Source: Candidatus Aphodomonas merdavium
GTDB lineage: Bacteria; Bacillota; Clostridia; Christensenellales; Aristaeellaceae
Length of the DNA: 15,795 bases
NCBI GenBank assembly: GCA_018715585.1
Contig: DVLH01000165.1
Span: forward strand, 1-15,795
Direction: 5' to 3'
In this document: positions 1 to 6,912 of the stretch, one piece after another
How the letters are laid out: each line of letters opens with the position of its first letter
How positions within the stretch are numbered: the first letter of the stretch is position 1
Notes under the pieces: generated by a model
Seen by the model: the letters and a program-made list of their open reading frames with translations, nothing else
Databases searched by the model: none
What the model was told of the DNA's origin: nothing
Program-made: the position numbers and the translations under genes

Positions 1-63
1 TGCAAAAGCACATCCGCCCGCAGCGTCACCGTCAAACCCCATTTCTTTCAAGGAATCAAGGCA

Positions 64-92
64 ATTATAGGGTTCTTTGGGCAGTTTTGCAA
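64..92 (-). promoter_or_regulatory. Leftward sigma-A-like promoter pointing out of the window
   Basis: On the minus strand TTGCAA (92-87) is followed after 17 bp by a perfect TATAAT (69-64). Spacing and the -10 are consensus; the -35 matches TTGACA at four of six positions. Transcription would start near base 57 and leave the window, so its target is unseen. It lies after the end of htrA, which suggests the next leftward gene has its own promoter. No ribosome binding site or convincing start codon appears between base 57 and the window edge. A chance match is possible. Confidence 0.45.
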
Positions 93-161
93 GCCATCGC
101 CCGTTTTGTTGACCTTTTGTAACATTTTACTGGGAAGGGTGGAAATAACCGCCGTTTGCAC

Positions 162-257
162 GCGGCCCGGCGCGGCAAGCCAAAGGGCCGCCCCCACAAA
201 CTTTTTTTGCGCGCGGGCTTCGCGGCGCTCCGGGCCGCCCCTTGCGGGGACGCGCGC
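162..257. repeat. GC-rich nested inverted repeats after htrA
   Basis: Two structures lie just past the htrA stop codon. One has perfect 7-bp arms GCGGCCC (162-168) and GGGCCGC (185-191). The other has arms made of alternating GC at 209-215 and 251-257, enclosing smaller hairpins including CCCC-GCAA-GGGG. A run of seven T (202-208, plus strand) sits between them. Read leftwards, as htrA is, the stems are not followed by a U-tract, so they are not a classical terminator for htrA. Read rightwards, the first stem is followed by the T-run after about 10 bases, which would be a loose terminator. The structure may mark the operon end or protect the transcript 3' end. Bases 1-161 hold no gene I can support. 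Confidence 0.4.
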
Positions 258-259
258 CG

Positions 260-1417
260 CTAATCGAGCACAGCAACCTCCACCTCCAGCGTGAGGGACT
301 CTCCCTGCGGGATTTTTTCGCTGGCCTTGATCTGCGTCAGCCCCGGAATGCGGTAGATGCCAATTTGTATCGTCTCGCCTTCTTGATGGGAACGAACAGC
401 CGTTTGCAATTCCGCGGCCGTCGTCACGCGCACGCCGTCCGCCTCCACAATCAGGTCGTCCACGCGGATGCCCGCCTTTTGGGCGGGAGAGCCCTCCTCC
501 ACGGCCGTCACCCACAGCGAGCGCGGGAGCATGTCCTCCGTTGCCTCCATCGACGGGCTGGCAATCTCCGTCAGCGTCACGCCAATGCGCGGATAGCGCA
601 CCTCGCCGTAAGCGATCAGATCCGAGACGATCTGCTTGATGCCGTTGATGGGGATAGCAAAACCGACGCCCTCGATGGCGGCGTAGCCGTAATAGCCGTT
701 GTTGGAAAGCTTCATGGACGTGATGCCCACCAACTCCCCGGCGATGTTGAACATGCCGCCGCCGCTGTTGCCCGCGTTAATGGCTGCGTCCGTCTGAATA
801 AGGTTGGCGGAGGTGGACAGGCCCGTGCGGCCCGTCGTCTGCGAGCGCACATCGCGGTCCAGCCCGCTGATAACGCCGACGGAAAGCGTGTTGACGAACT
901 GCTCCCCCAGCGGATTGCCCACCACGAGCGCCCAGTCCCCAACGGAAAGCGCGTCCGAATCTCCCAACACGGCGGGCGTCAATCCCTCTGCCTCCACGCG
1001 CAGCACGGCGATGTCGCTGTCCTCATCCCCGGCGATGAGCGTTGCAGGCAGCTCGTTTCCGCCGCTGACGACATACAACCCCTGCGCGCCGTCGATCACA
1101 TGATAGTTCGTCAACACCACGCCGTCCTCGCTGATCACCACGCCGGAGCCGGCAAAGTCCGTCGTCGTTACGATGCGCCCGTTCATCACACGCGCGCTCG
1201 CCGTTACCTCAATGCCCACCACGGCCGGGCGAACGGCCTCATACACCGCCTTGAACGGGCTTTCCAAATCGCTTGCGGACGCGTTCCCTTCGGCGTAGGC
1301 AAATGCCTGCGGGCGGTCTTCGGCCTGCAACGGCGCTGCGGCGCTCCAAATTGCCGCAGCCGCCACGAGCGCAACTACGACAACGGCAGCGATTTGCCAT
1401 TGTTTATTTTCGCGCAA
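260..1417 (-). CDS. htrA: HtrA/DegP-family membrane-anchored serine protease with one PDZ domain
   Basis: Predicted 385-residue envelope protease that would degrade or refold misfolded exported proteins. Residues 8-28 form a single hydrophobic N-terminal segment (signal anchor) preceded by charged residues, placing the rest outside the membrane. The trypsin-like domain (about 50-265) has the full triad: His106 in TNYHVI, Asp135 in DSDIAVL and Ser218 in GNSGGG. A PDZ domain follows (about 275-358), then a short tail. Size and order match single-PDZ HtrA proteins of Firmicutes. The start is TTG, supported by GGGAGGGG about 6 nt upstream; no in-frame ATG exists near it. It lies 109 bases after a histidine kinase gene and on the same strand, which suggests, without proving, control by that two-component system, as in CssRS-HtrA of Bacillus. 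The family assignment is firm; the regulation is inferred. Confidence 0.93.
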   Translation of the reverse strand: MRENKQWQIAAVVVVALVAAAAIWSAAAPLQAEDRPQAFAYAEGNASASDLESPFKAVYEAVRPAVVGIEVTASARVMNGRIVTTTDFAGSGVVISEDGVVLTNYHVIDGAQGLYVVSGGNELPATLIAGDEDSDIAVLRVEAEGLTPAVLGDSDALSVGDWALVVGNPLGEQFVNTLSVGVISGLDRDVRSQTTGRTGLSTSANLIQTDAAINAGNSGGGMFNIAGELVGITSMKLSNNGYYGYAAIEGVGFAIPINGIKQIVSDLIAYGEVRYPRIGVTLTEIASPSMEATEDMLPRSLWVTAVEEGSPAQKAGIRVDDLIVEADGVRVTTAAELQTAVRSHQEGETIQIGIYRIPGLTQIKASEKIPQGESLTLEVEVAVLD

Positions 1418-1444
1418 AAAAATCCCCTCCCGAAAGCTAGGGTT

Positions 1445-1465
1445 CCTTCCGCGCCATGCGGAAGG
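1445..1465. repeat. Perfect 8-bp inverted repeat in the htrA leader
   Basis: CCTTCCGC (1445-1452) and GCGGAAGG (1458-1465) form a perfect inverted repeat with a 5-base centre, between the kinase stop and the htrA start. It is not followed by a T-run on the minus strand, so it does not look like a terminator. It could be a dimeric regulator operator or a hairpin in the htrA leader. Only a weak promoter candidate (TTGGTT with an ATACT-like -10) lies in this gap, so htrA may depend on read-through from upstream. Confidence 0.35.
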
Positions 1466-1507
1466 CCGTGCGCCTAGTATGCCCCGGAGGGGAAGAAAAC
1501 CAACCGG

Positions 1508-1528
1508 AAAGCGCGCAAAACGCGCTTT
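1508..1528 (-). terminator. Hairpin overlapping the kinase stop codon, possible weak terminator
   Basis: AAAGCGCG and CGCGCTTT form a perfect 8-bp stem with a 5-base loop. The stem includes part of the histidine kinase stop codon. On the minus strand the T-rich stretch GGTTTTCTT begins only about 8 bases after the stem, so termination would be weak or partial. A processing or stability hairpin between the kinase and htrA is equally possible. Confidence 0.3.
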
Positions 1529-2939
1529 ATCCTTTTTCCAGCGTGAACTCGAAGCGCGTCATGCACCCATCGGAAAACGCCTGGATTTTTTTGCCATGCT
1601 GGTCGATAATGCTCTTGACGATGGCCAGGCCAAGGCCTGTGCCTTTGCCCGTCGTGTGCGCTTTGTCTACCTTATAAAACCGCTCGAAGATCAGCGGCAA
1701 ATCCTCCGCGGGAATGCCCTGCCCGTCGTTGAGGATGGTCACGCGCACTTGTGTGCCCTCTTCACGCGTGCGCACGCCCAGCATGCCGTCCTGCTCTTTG
1801 CCATATTTAATGGCGTTGTCGATGAGGTTGACGAGCACCTGTTCAATGCGGTCCGCATCGGCTATGACAAAGCACATCTCGTTTTGGAAATCGATAGCGA
1901 CGTTCGTCTTTTTTTCGTCAATGCGGGGTTCCTGCCGCGCCAGCACGCGGCAGATCATCTCGTTGATGTCAAAGCGGGTGCGGTTCAGCGGCGTTTTGCC
2001 GCTTTCAATGTGGGACAGGTCCAGCAGCGTGGTGATGAGCTTATTGAGCCGTTTTGTTTCGTCCCAGACGATTTTTAAATATTTATCCTGTTCCTCTTGC
2101 GGAATGGTTCCATCCAGCATACCGCCGATAAATCCCTGCATGCTCGTCAGCGGCGAGCGCAGCTCGTGCGATACGTTTGCCACAAAACCGCGCCGCGTCT
2201 GCTCCAGCCGGTCCAGATCCTCCGCCATGGCGTTAAACGATTCTGCCAGGCGTGCCACCTCGTCGTGGCCATGGACGGTCACGCGCGTGGAAAAGTCCCC
2301 GTGTGAAAAGCGCTCCGCCGCCACCGCCATCTGGCGCATCGGCCCGGCGACATAGCGTGTTGCCACCAGGATCAGCGCCGCGCCCACCCATACGGCAATC
2401 AAAAACGCGCGCAGCACCTCGGAGAGCACTTCCTCATAGCTGGCCTCCACGCTCTGCTCCCGCGTGTGGATGAACACGGCGCCCAGCAGGCGGTTGTCCT
2501 CCACAAACGGCACGCCGACGGTGAAAATAACGTTGCCCGAACTCGTCAGCATGCGCTCGTTGATCTCCTCGCCGGTGAGCACGCGGCTGAGATAAAACAG
2601 CGCTTCTTCCAGCGTCATATCGCCTGTGGCAATTACCGTCTCATCGCCGATGGGGATAATGTTGCGGTAACGGTCCACGATGAGCAGATACGCCCCGTAT
2701 TCCCGGGTGATCTCCTCGCTTTTCCATTTGAGGTATAGGTCTACCTCCCGCGTGACGAACAACCCGCGCTGCGCCGCCAGATAGGCCACGTCCCGCGCCT
2801 GGTTGATCAGTTCCGCCATGCGGTCCTCCACCTTACCCTCGCGAATGCTGTCATACATCAGAACCGTCAGCACAGCCATCGCCACGAGCAGCACCGCCAA
2901 AAACAGCGCCATCAGACGCCCATACAGCGAATGAAACAT
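1527..2939 (-). CDS. Sensor histidine kinase with extracellular sensing domain and HAMP
   Basis: 470-residue membrane kinase, partner of the response regulator 9 bases upstream. Order: TM1 (about 8-29), extracytoplasmic sensor region (about 30-175), TM2 (about 177-197), HAMP (about 198-250), HisKA with phospho-acceptor His258 in SHELRSP, and HATPase_c with N box NLIDNA (371-376), F box IFERFYKVD and G2 box GTGLGL. The G1 box reads NDGQGI (404-409), with Asn at the first position of the usual DxGxG; Asn there occurs in some kinase subfamilies, so activity is not excluded. The signal is unknown. The architecture resembles WalK/PhoR/CssS-type kinases without PAS. An HtrA protease gene downstream favours an envelope-stress role. 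The start is ATG with a weak AAAGGG site, so translation is probably coupled to the regulator gene. Confidence 0.92.
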   Translation of the reverse strand: MFHSLYGRLMALFLAVLLVAMAVLTVLMYDSIREGKVEDRMAELINQARDVAYLAAQRGLFVTREVDLYLKWKSEEITREYGAYLLIVDRYRNIIPIGDETVIATGDMTLEEALFYLSRVLTGEEINERMLTSSGNVIFTVGVPFVEDNRLLGAVFIHTREQSVEASYEEVLSEVLRAFLIAVWVGAALILVATRYVAGPMRQMAVAAERFSHGDFSTRVTVHGHDEVARLAESFNAMAEDLDRLEQTRRGFVANVSHELRSPLTSMQGFIGGMLDGTIPQEEQDKYLKIVWDETKRLNKLITTLLDLSHIESGKTPLNRTRFDINEMICRVLARQEPRIDEKKTNVAIDFQNEMCFVIADADRIEQVLVNLIDNAIKYGKEQDGMLGVRTREEGTQVRVTILNDGQGIPAEDLPLIFERFYKVDKAHTTGKGTGLGLAIVKSIIDQHGKKIQAFSDGCMTRFEFTLEKG

Positions 2940-2948
2940 AAAAACCCT

Positions 2949-3641
2949 TTACTTTACCTCAAACTTATATCCGACGCTCCAGACCGTCTTGATCTGCCAG
3001 CCGTATTGCTCGCATCCCTGCAGCTTTTCACGCAGCCGCTTGACATGCACATCCACCGTGCGCGAATCGCCGAAAAAATCAAACCCCCACACCTGTTCCA
3101 GGAGCTGCTGGCGCGTAAAAACCTGGTTGGGATGGCTCCCCAGGAAAAACAGCACCTCCAGCTCCTTGGGCGGCATTTCCAGTTCCCGCCCGCCATAGGT
3201 GACGGAGTACCGGCTGATGTTGACGTTCAATCCAGGGAAGGAAATCTCCTTGGCCGGCGCGGTATCGCCGCCCTGGTAGCGCCGATAAACGGCCTTGATG
3301 CGGGCAATCAGCTCCTTGGGCTCAAAGGGTTTGACAAGGTAATCATCCGCGCCAAGCTCCAGCCCCAGCACGCGGTCAAACGTCTCGCCTTTGGCCGAGA
3401 GCATAATAATGGGAATGTTGGAGGTCCGGCGGATTTCGCGGCAGACTTCCCAGCCGTCCATGCCCGGCAGCATGATATCCAGCAGGATCAGATGCGGCGG
3501 ATTCTTGCGGAACATTTCCACCGCCGTATCGCCCCGCTCGGCTACATCCACTTCGTAATTCTCTTTTTCCAAATACAGCCGCACAAGCTGCACGATGTTG
3601 GGATCGTCGTCCACCAGCAGAATGCGGATTTTACCCTTCAT
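2949..3641 (-). CDS. OmpR/PhoB-family response regulator
   Basis: 230-residue DNA-binding response regulator. The receiver domain (about 5-118) has acidic residues Asp11-Asp13, phospho-acceptor Asp55 in LILLDIMLPG, switch residue Ser82 and Lys104 in LVKPF. The C-terminal winged helix (about 135-229) has the typical TRQQLLEQVWG and TVDVHVKRLR segments, with RTVDVHV forming the recognition helix region. The length is normal for the family. It is transcribed just before its likely kinase (9-base gap) and begins 19 bases after mutS2, with AAAGGGA directly before the ATG. The function is phosphorylation-dependent control of a regulon that may include htrA. I do not assign it to a named orthologue. 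Confidence 0.94.
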   Translation of the reverse strand: MKGKIRILLVDDDPNIVQLVRLYLEKENYEVDVAERGDTAVEMFRKNPPHLILLDIMLPGMDGWEVCREIRRTSNIPIIMLSAKGETFDRVLGLELGADDYLVKPFEPKELIARIKAVYRRYQGGDTAPAKEISFPGLNVNISRYSVTYGGRELEMPPKELEVLFFLGSHPNQVFTRQQLLEQVWGFDFFGDSRTVDVHVKRLREKLQGCEQYGWQIKTVWSVGYKFEVK

Positions 3642-3660
3642 TCCCTTTCACTTCCCTTCT

Positions 3661-6015
3661 TCATTTGAGCGTGACGACCGTTACGCCATCCTCTCCCTCG
3701 CCGTAGCGCCCGGCGCGAAAGCTCTTCACCCGCGGGTGCTTTCGCAAGTATTCCTGCACGCCTGCGCGCAGCGTCCCCGTCCCCTTTCCGTGGATGAGGA
3801 ACACCTCGTGCAGCCCGCAAAGCAGCGCGTCGTCGAGGTATTTATCCGCCGTATCAATCGCCTCCTCCAGCGACAGGCCGCGCAGATCGCACTCCAGGCC
3901 GACCTGGCGCGTGGCCATGTCCACGTCGGAATGGACGCGGGCCATCGGCTTTTGCTCCGTGCGCTCGCGCTGCAGCTGGCTGACGTGCACTTTCAGCTTG
4001 AGGATGCCCGCCTGCACCTGCACCTCGCCGCGCGCATCGGCCGGGGCAAGCACGGTCCCCTTGGTGCCCAGGTGCAGAATCTTTACGCTCTCGCCCGCCT
4101 TTAAATCCTTCGGCGGGGCAAGCGGCGTTTCGGCGGGCGCTTTGAGCGATTCCGCCAGCCCTTCGGCCGTCTGCTCCATGCGCCGCCTGGCCGCTTGCAG
4201 CTCATGCTCGCGAACGCCCGACGCATCCTTCTTCATCCGCCGCAAATCGGCGATAACGCTCTCGGACTCCTCCCGCGCCCGCTCCACAATCCTGCGGGCG
4301 TCCTCGCGCGCTTTTTTCATCGCCGTCTCGCGCGCGGCGGCGAGCTTTTCCTGCTCGCGCTGGGCCGCCTCGCGCGCGGCCACCATCTCCCGGCGCGCCT
4401 CCTCGGCCAGCTTGCGCTCCCGCTCGGCCACCTGGCGGTGGTATTCCGCGTTGGCGATTACGTCCTCGAAGCGCACCTGCTCGCGCGAGAGCATCTTGCG
4501 CGCCTGCTCGATCACCTCGTCCGAAAGGCCCAGCCTGCGGGAAATCTCAAACGCGTTGGATTTGCCGGGAACGCCGATCAAAAGCTTGTACGTCGGCCGC
4601 AGCGTCTCCACGTCGAATTCGACGCATGCGTTTTCCACCCCCGGCGTCGTCAGTGCAAACGCCTTGAGCTCCGCGTAATGCGTCGTCGCCAGCGTGCGAA
4701 CGCCCTGCGCAAGCAAAGTGCTTAAAATGGCCTGCGCCAGCGCCGCCCCCTCGGTCGGGTCCGTCCCCGCGCCCAGCTCGTCAAAGAGCGCCAACGATTT
4801 TTCCGTCACCGCGCCCATGATGGAAACGATGTTGACCATGTGCGAAGAAAACGTCGAAAGCGATTGCTCGATGGACTGTTCGTCGCCAATGTCGGCGAAC
4901 ACGTTTTCAAACACGGAAAGCTCTGTCCCTAAATCCGCCGGCACCTGTAACCCCGCGGCGGCCATGAGCGTAAAGAGCCCCACCGTCTTGAGCGTCACCG
5001 TCTTGCCGCCCGTGTTGGGACCGGTGATCACCAGCGTCGTAAACGCATCGCCCAGCCACAAATCCGTGGGGACGACCTTTTCCGGAGCAATCAGCGGATG
5101 GCGGCCTCGCACGATGCGGATACGCCCTTCACCGTTGATCTTCGGTTCCACGGCATGCATCTGGCGTGAAAGGCGCGCCTTTGCAAAGCGAAAATCAAGC
5201 TCCGCAAGCACGTCGAGGTTGTTTTGCAGCGAACGCACCTCGGGCGTGATGCGCGCCGAGAGGGCGCGCAAAATGCGCTCGATCTCCGCCTTCTCCTTGG
5301 CTTGCAGCTGCTTGAGGTCGTTGCCGATTTCCACAACGGCCATCGGCTCGATGAACAACGTCGCGCCGGAAGAGGACTGGTCGTGCACCAATCCGGGCAC
5401 GTTCGCGCGCGCCTCCGCCTTGACGGGGATGACGTAGCGGTCGTTGCGGACGGTGACGACGGCGTCGGAAAGATATTTTTGCAGCGAAGGGCTGTGGATC
5501 ATGGCGTTGAGCTTTTCCCGCACGCGCTCGTTGCAGCTGCGAATCCGCCGGCGAATGTCCGCCAGCTCGCTGCTGGCACGGTCGGCGATTTCATCCTCGG
5601 AGAGGATCGCGCCCGTGATCTCCTCTTCCACCCGGCGGAACGTGGAAAGCTCGCTGGCCAGCGCTGTTAGGCGCGGCGTATCCTCGCGCTCCGTCACAAG
5701 CGCATCGCGGGCCGCTCGCGCGGCCCGCATGCTTTCCGCAATTTCCAGCAGTGCCTTCGGCGTAAGCGTGGCCCCCGCAGCCACCAAGCGAAGCCACGGC
5801 GTCACGTCCGAAAAGGGGATCAACGGATGATGGGGGAGATAAGTCAAAAGGATGAGCGCCTCTTCCGTCTCCTGCTGCCACAGGTGCACCTGCGCCGGAT
5901 CGCACGAAGGCGAAAGCGCCGCGCATTTTTCCGCCCCAAGCGTTGAAACCGCAAGCCCTTTGAGCATTTCGCGTATTTTAGTAAACTCCAGTACGCGCAG
6001 CGTACGCTCCTGCAT
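3661..6015 (-). CDS. mutS2: MutS2 ATPase/endonuclease with Smr domain
   Basis: 784 residues, the usual length for MutS2. The N-terminal and lever regions (about 1-300) precede the MutS-type ABC ATPase, with Walker A GPNTGGKT (332-339), Walker B LALFDELGAGTDP (408-420) and signature-region residues SLSTFSSH (385-392). A long charged coiled coil (about 510-620) follows, then a linker and the C-terminal Smr nuclease domain (about 705-784) with CDLRG and HGKGTGTLR (742-750). It lacks the MutS mismatch-recognition domain. Family members suppress recombination or, in Bacillus, split collided ribosomes; the sequence alone does not decide which applies here. It starts 2 bases after zapA with GGAGGG inside the zapA end, so the two are probably coupled. 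The response regulator follows after 19 bases. Confidence 0.96.
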   Translation of the reverse strand: MQERTLRVLEFTKIREMLKGLAVSTLGAEKCAALSPSCDPAQVHLWQQETEEALILLTYLPHHPLIPFSDVTPWLRLVAAGATLTPKALLEIAESMRAARAARDALVTEREDTPRLTALASELSTFRRVEEEITGAILSEDEIADRASSELADIRRRIRSCNERVREKLNAMIHSPSLQKYLSDAVVTVRNDRYVIPVKAEARANVPGLVHDQSSSGATLFIEPMAVVEIGNDLKQLQAKEKAEIERILRALSARITPEVRSLQNNLDVLAELDFRFAKARLSRQMHAVEPKINGEGRIRIVRGRHPLIAPEKVVPTDLWLGDAFTTLVITGPNTGGKTVTLKTVGLFTLMAAAGLQVPADLGTELSVFENVFADIGDEQSIEQSLSTFSSHMVNIVSIMGAVTEKSLALFDELGAGTDPTEGAALAQAILSTLLAQGVRTLATTHYAELKAFALTTPGVENACVEFDVETLRPTYKLLIGVPGKSNAFEISRRLGLSDEVIEQARKMLSREQVRFEDVIANAEYHRQVAERERKLAEEARREMVAAREAAQREQEKLAAARETAMKKAREDARRIVERAREESESVIADLRRMKKDASGVREHELQAARRRMEQTAEGLAESLKAPAETPLAPPKDLKAGESVKILHLGTKGTVLAPADARGEVQVQAGILKLKVHVSQLQRERTEQKPMARVHSDVDMATRQVGLECDLRGLSLEEAIDTADKYLDDALLCGLHEVFLIHGKGTGTLRAGVQEYLRKHPRVKSFRAGRYGEGEDGVTVVTLK

Positions 6016-6017
6016 CG

Positions 6018-6311
6018 TTATCCCTCCGAAGGCGTCTTCCCTTTCTGCTTTTCGCTCATTGCCAGCAGTTCTTTGCGCAGGCGCGTGTTCTCGTCCTGCG
6101 CCTGCATCAGCTCGTCCGCCAGGTTTAGCGCCGTCAGCACAGCCGCCATCGGCTGGCTGAGGCGGTAAGTGAGCATCGTCTCCTCCATCTTTCGGTCCAC
6201 ATAAATGGCGACGCGCTTAATATGCTCCGGCGACTCCACGCCTACCATCGTATAATCCTTGCCGCAGATGGTGACCGTCGTCTTGTTTTTCGGCTTCATG
6301 CTCTCGTTCAT
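6018..6311 (-). CDS. zapA: Cell division protein ZapA
   Basis: Small cytoplasmic protein of about 97 residues that bundles FtsZ filaments at the division ring. The N-terminal half has the ZapA signature: beta strand TTVTICGKDYTM, then EHIKRVAIYVDRKM, then helix ALNLADELMQ. The C-terminal part is a charged helix likely to form the dimer/tetramer coiled coil. I chose the ATG at 6311, which lies 9 nt after AGAGGA. A GTG two codons upstream would be only about 3 nt from that site. zapA directly before mutS2 is a common Firmicutes order, although cvpA and polX, which often lie between, are missing. Confidence 0.88.
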   Translation of the reverse strand: MNESMKPKNKTTVTICGKDYTMVGVESPEHIKRVAIYVDRKMEETMLTYRLSQPMAAVLTALNLADELMQAQDENTRLRKELLAMSEKQKGKTPSEG

Positions 6312-6344
6312 CGGCACTCTTCCTCTCTTGCGCCTGTCTTAGCC

Positions 6345-6866
6345 TCAAAGCTTGCTGACGGGATAAGCCTGTCCAAACGTCTCCACGCGGATCTCCTTGA
6401 TGCGCTGCGCCGTCAAGGGTTTATCGCGCCCGTCACGCGGCGTGTTCACGATCTTATCCGCCGCTTCCATCCCCTCGCGCACCGCGCCGAAAGCCGCGTA
6501 CGCGCCGTCCAGGTGCGGGGCATCGTCCACCATGATGAAAAACTGCGACCCTGCCGAGTCCGGATGCATCGAGCGGGCCATCGACAGCACGCCACGCGTG
6601 TGGCGTACCGGGTTTTGCACGCCGTTTTGACGGAACTCGCCCTTGATGCGCCAGCCCGGGCCGCCCATGCCGCTGCCCGTAGGATCGCCGCCCTGGATCA
6701 TAAACCCGGGGATGACGCGGTGAAAAATCAGCCCGTCGTAAAAGCCGCTGTTGGCAAGTTCGATAAAATTCGCGCAGCTAATAGGCGCCGTCTGGGGAAA
6801 AAGCTCGCCGCTTAGGATATCCCCGTTTTCCATTGTAATCGTAAAGATAGGATTTTTCTTGTCCAT
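6345..6866 (-). CDS. ppiB: Cyclophilin-type peptidyl-prolyl cis-trans isomerase
   Basis: 173-residue cyclophilin that catalyses proline cis-trans isomerisation during protein folding. Family motifs are intact: FHRVIPGFMIQGGD (48-61) with catalytic Arg50, a SAGSQFFI core segment (104-111) and LDGAYAAFG (119-127). There is no signal peptide or lipobox, so it is probably cytoplasmic. The reading frame is open further upstream to 7010, into hemZ, but the ATG at 6866 has an excellent GGAGGA site 8 nt before it and begins the conserved domain, so it is the true start. It lies 46 bases after hemZ and 33 bases before zapA. The symbol follows Firmicutes usage for cytosolic cyclophilins. Confidence 0.93.
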   Translation of the reverse strand: MDKKNPIFTITMENGDILSGELFPQTAPISCANFIELANSGFYDGLIFHRVIPGFMIQGGDPTGSGMGGPGWRIKGEFRQNGVQNPVRHTRGVLSMARSMHPDSAGSQFFIMVDDAPHLDGAYAAFGAVREGMEAADKIVNTPRDGRDKPLTAQRIKEIRVETFGQAYPVSKL

Positions 6867-6912
6867 TTTGTGAATCCTCCGAATTTTCTGCGTTGTTTTC
6901 GTTCCTTCCGCC

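Noticed and set aside
1..51. Possible start of a leftward gene (ATG at 42 or TTG at 51)
   Set aside because: At most 17 codons are visible, with no ribosome binding site and almost no leader after the predicted transcription start.
242..1477. 411-codon open frame on the plus strand, antisense to htrA
   Set aside because: It is rich in Arg, His and Ala, has no domain motif, and mirrors an intact htrA with full catalytic triad. Long antisense frames are common in GC-rich coding DNA.
6312..6317. GTG start for zapA two codons upstream
   Set aside because: It lies only about 3 nt after the ribosome binding site; the ATG at 6311 has normal spacing.
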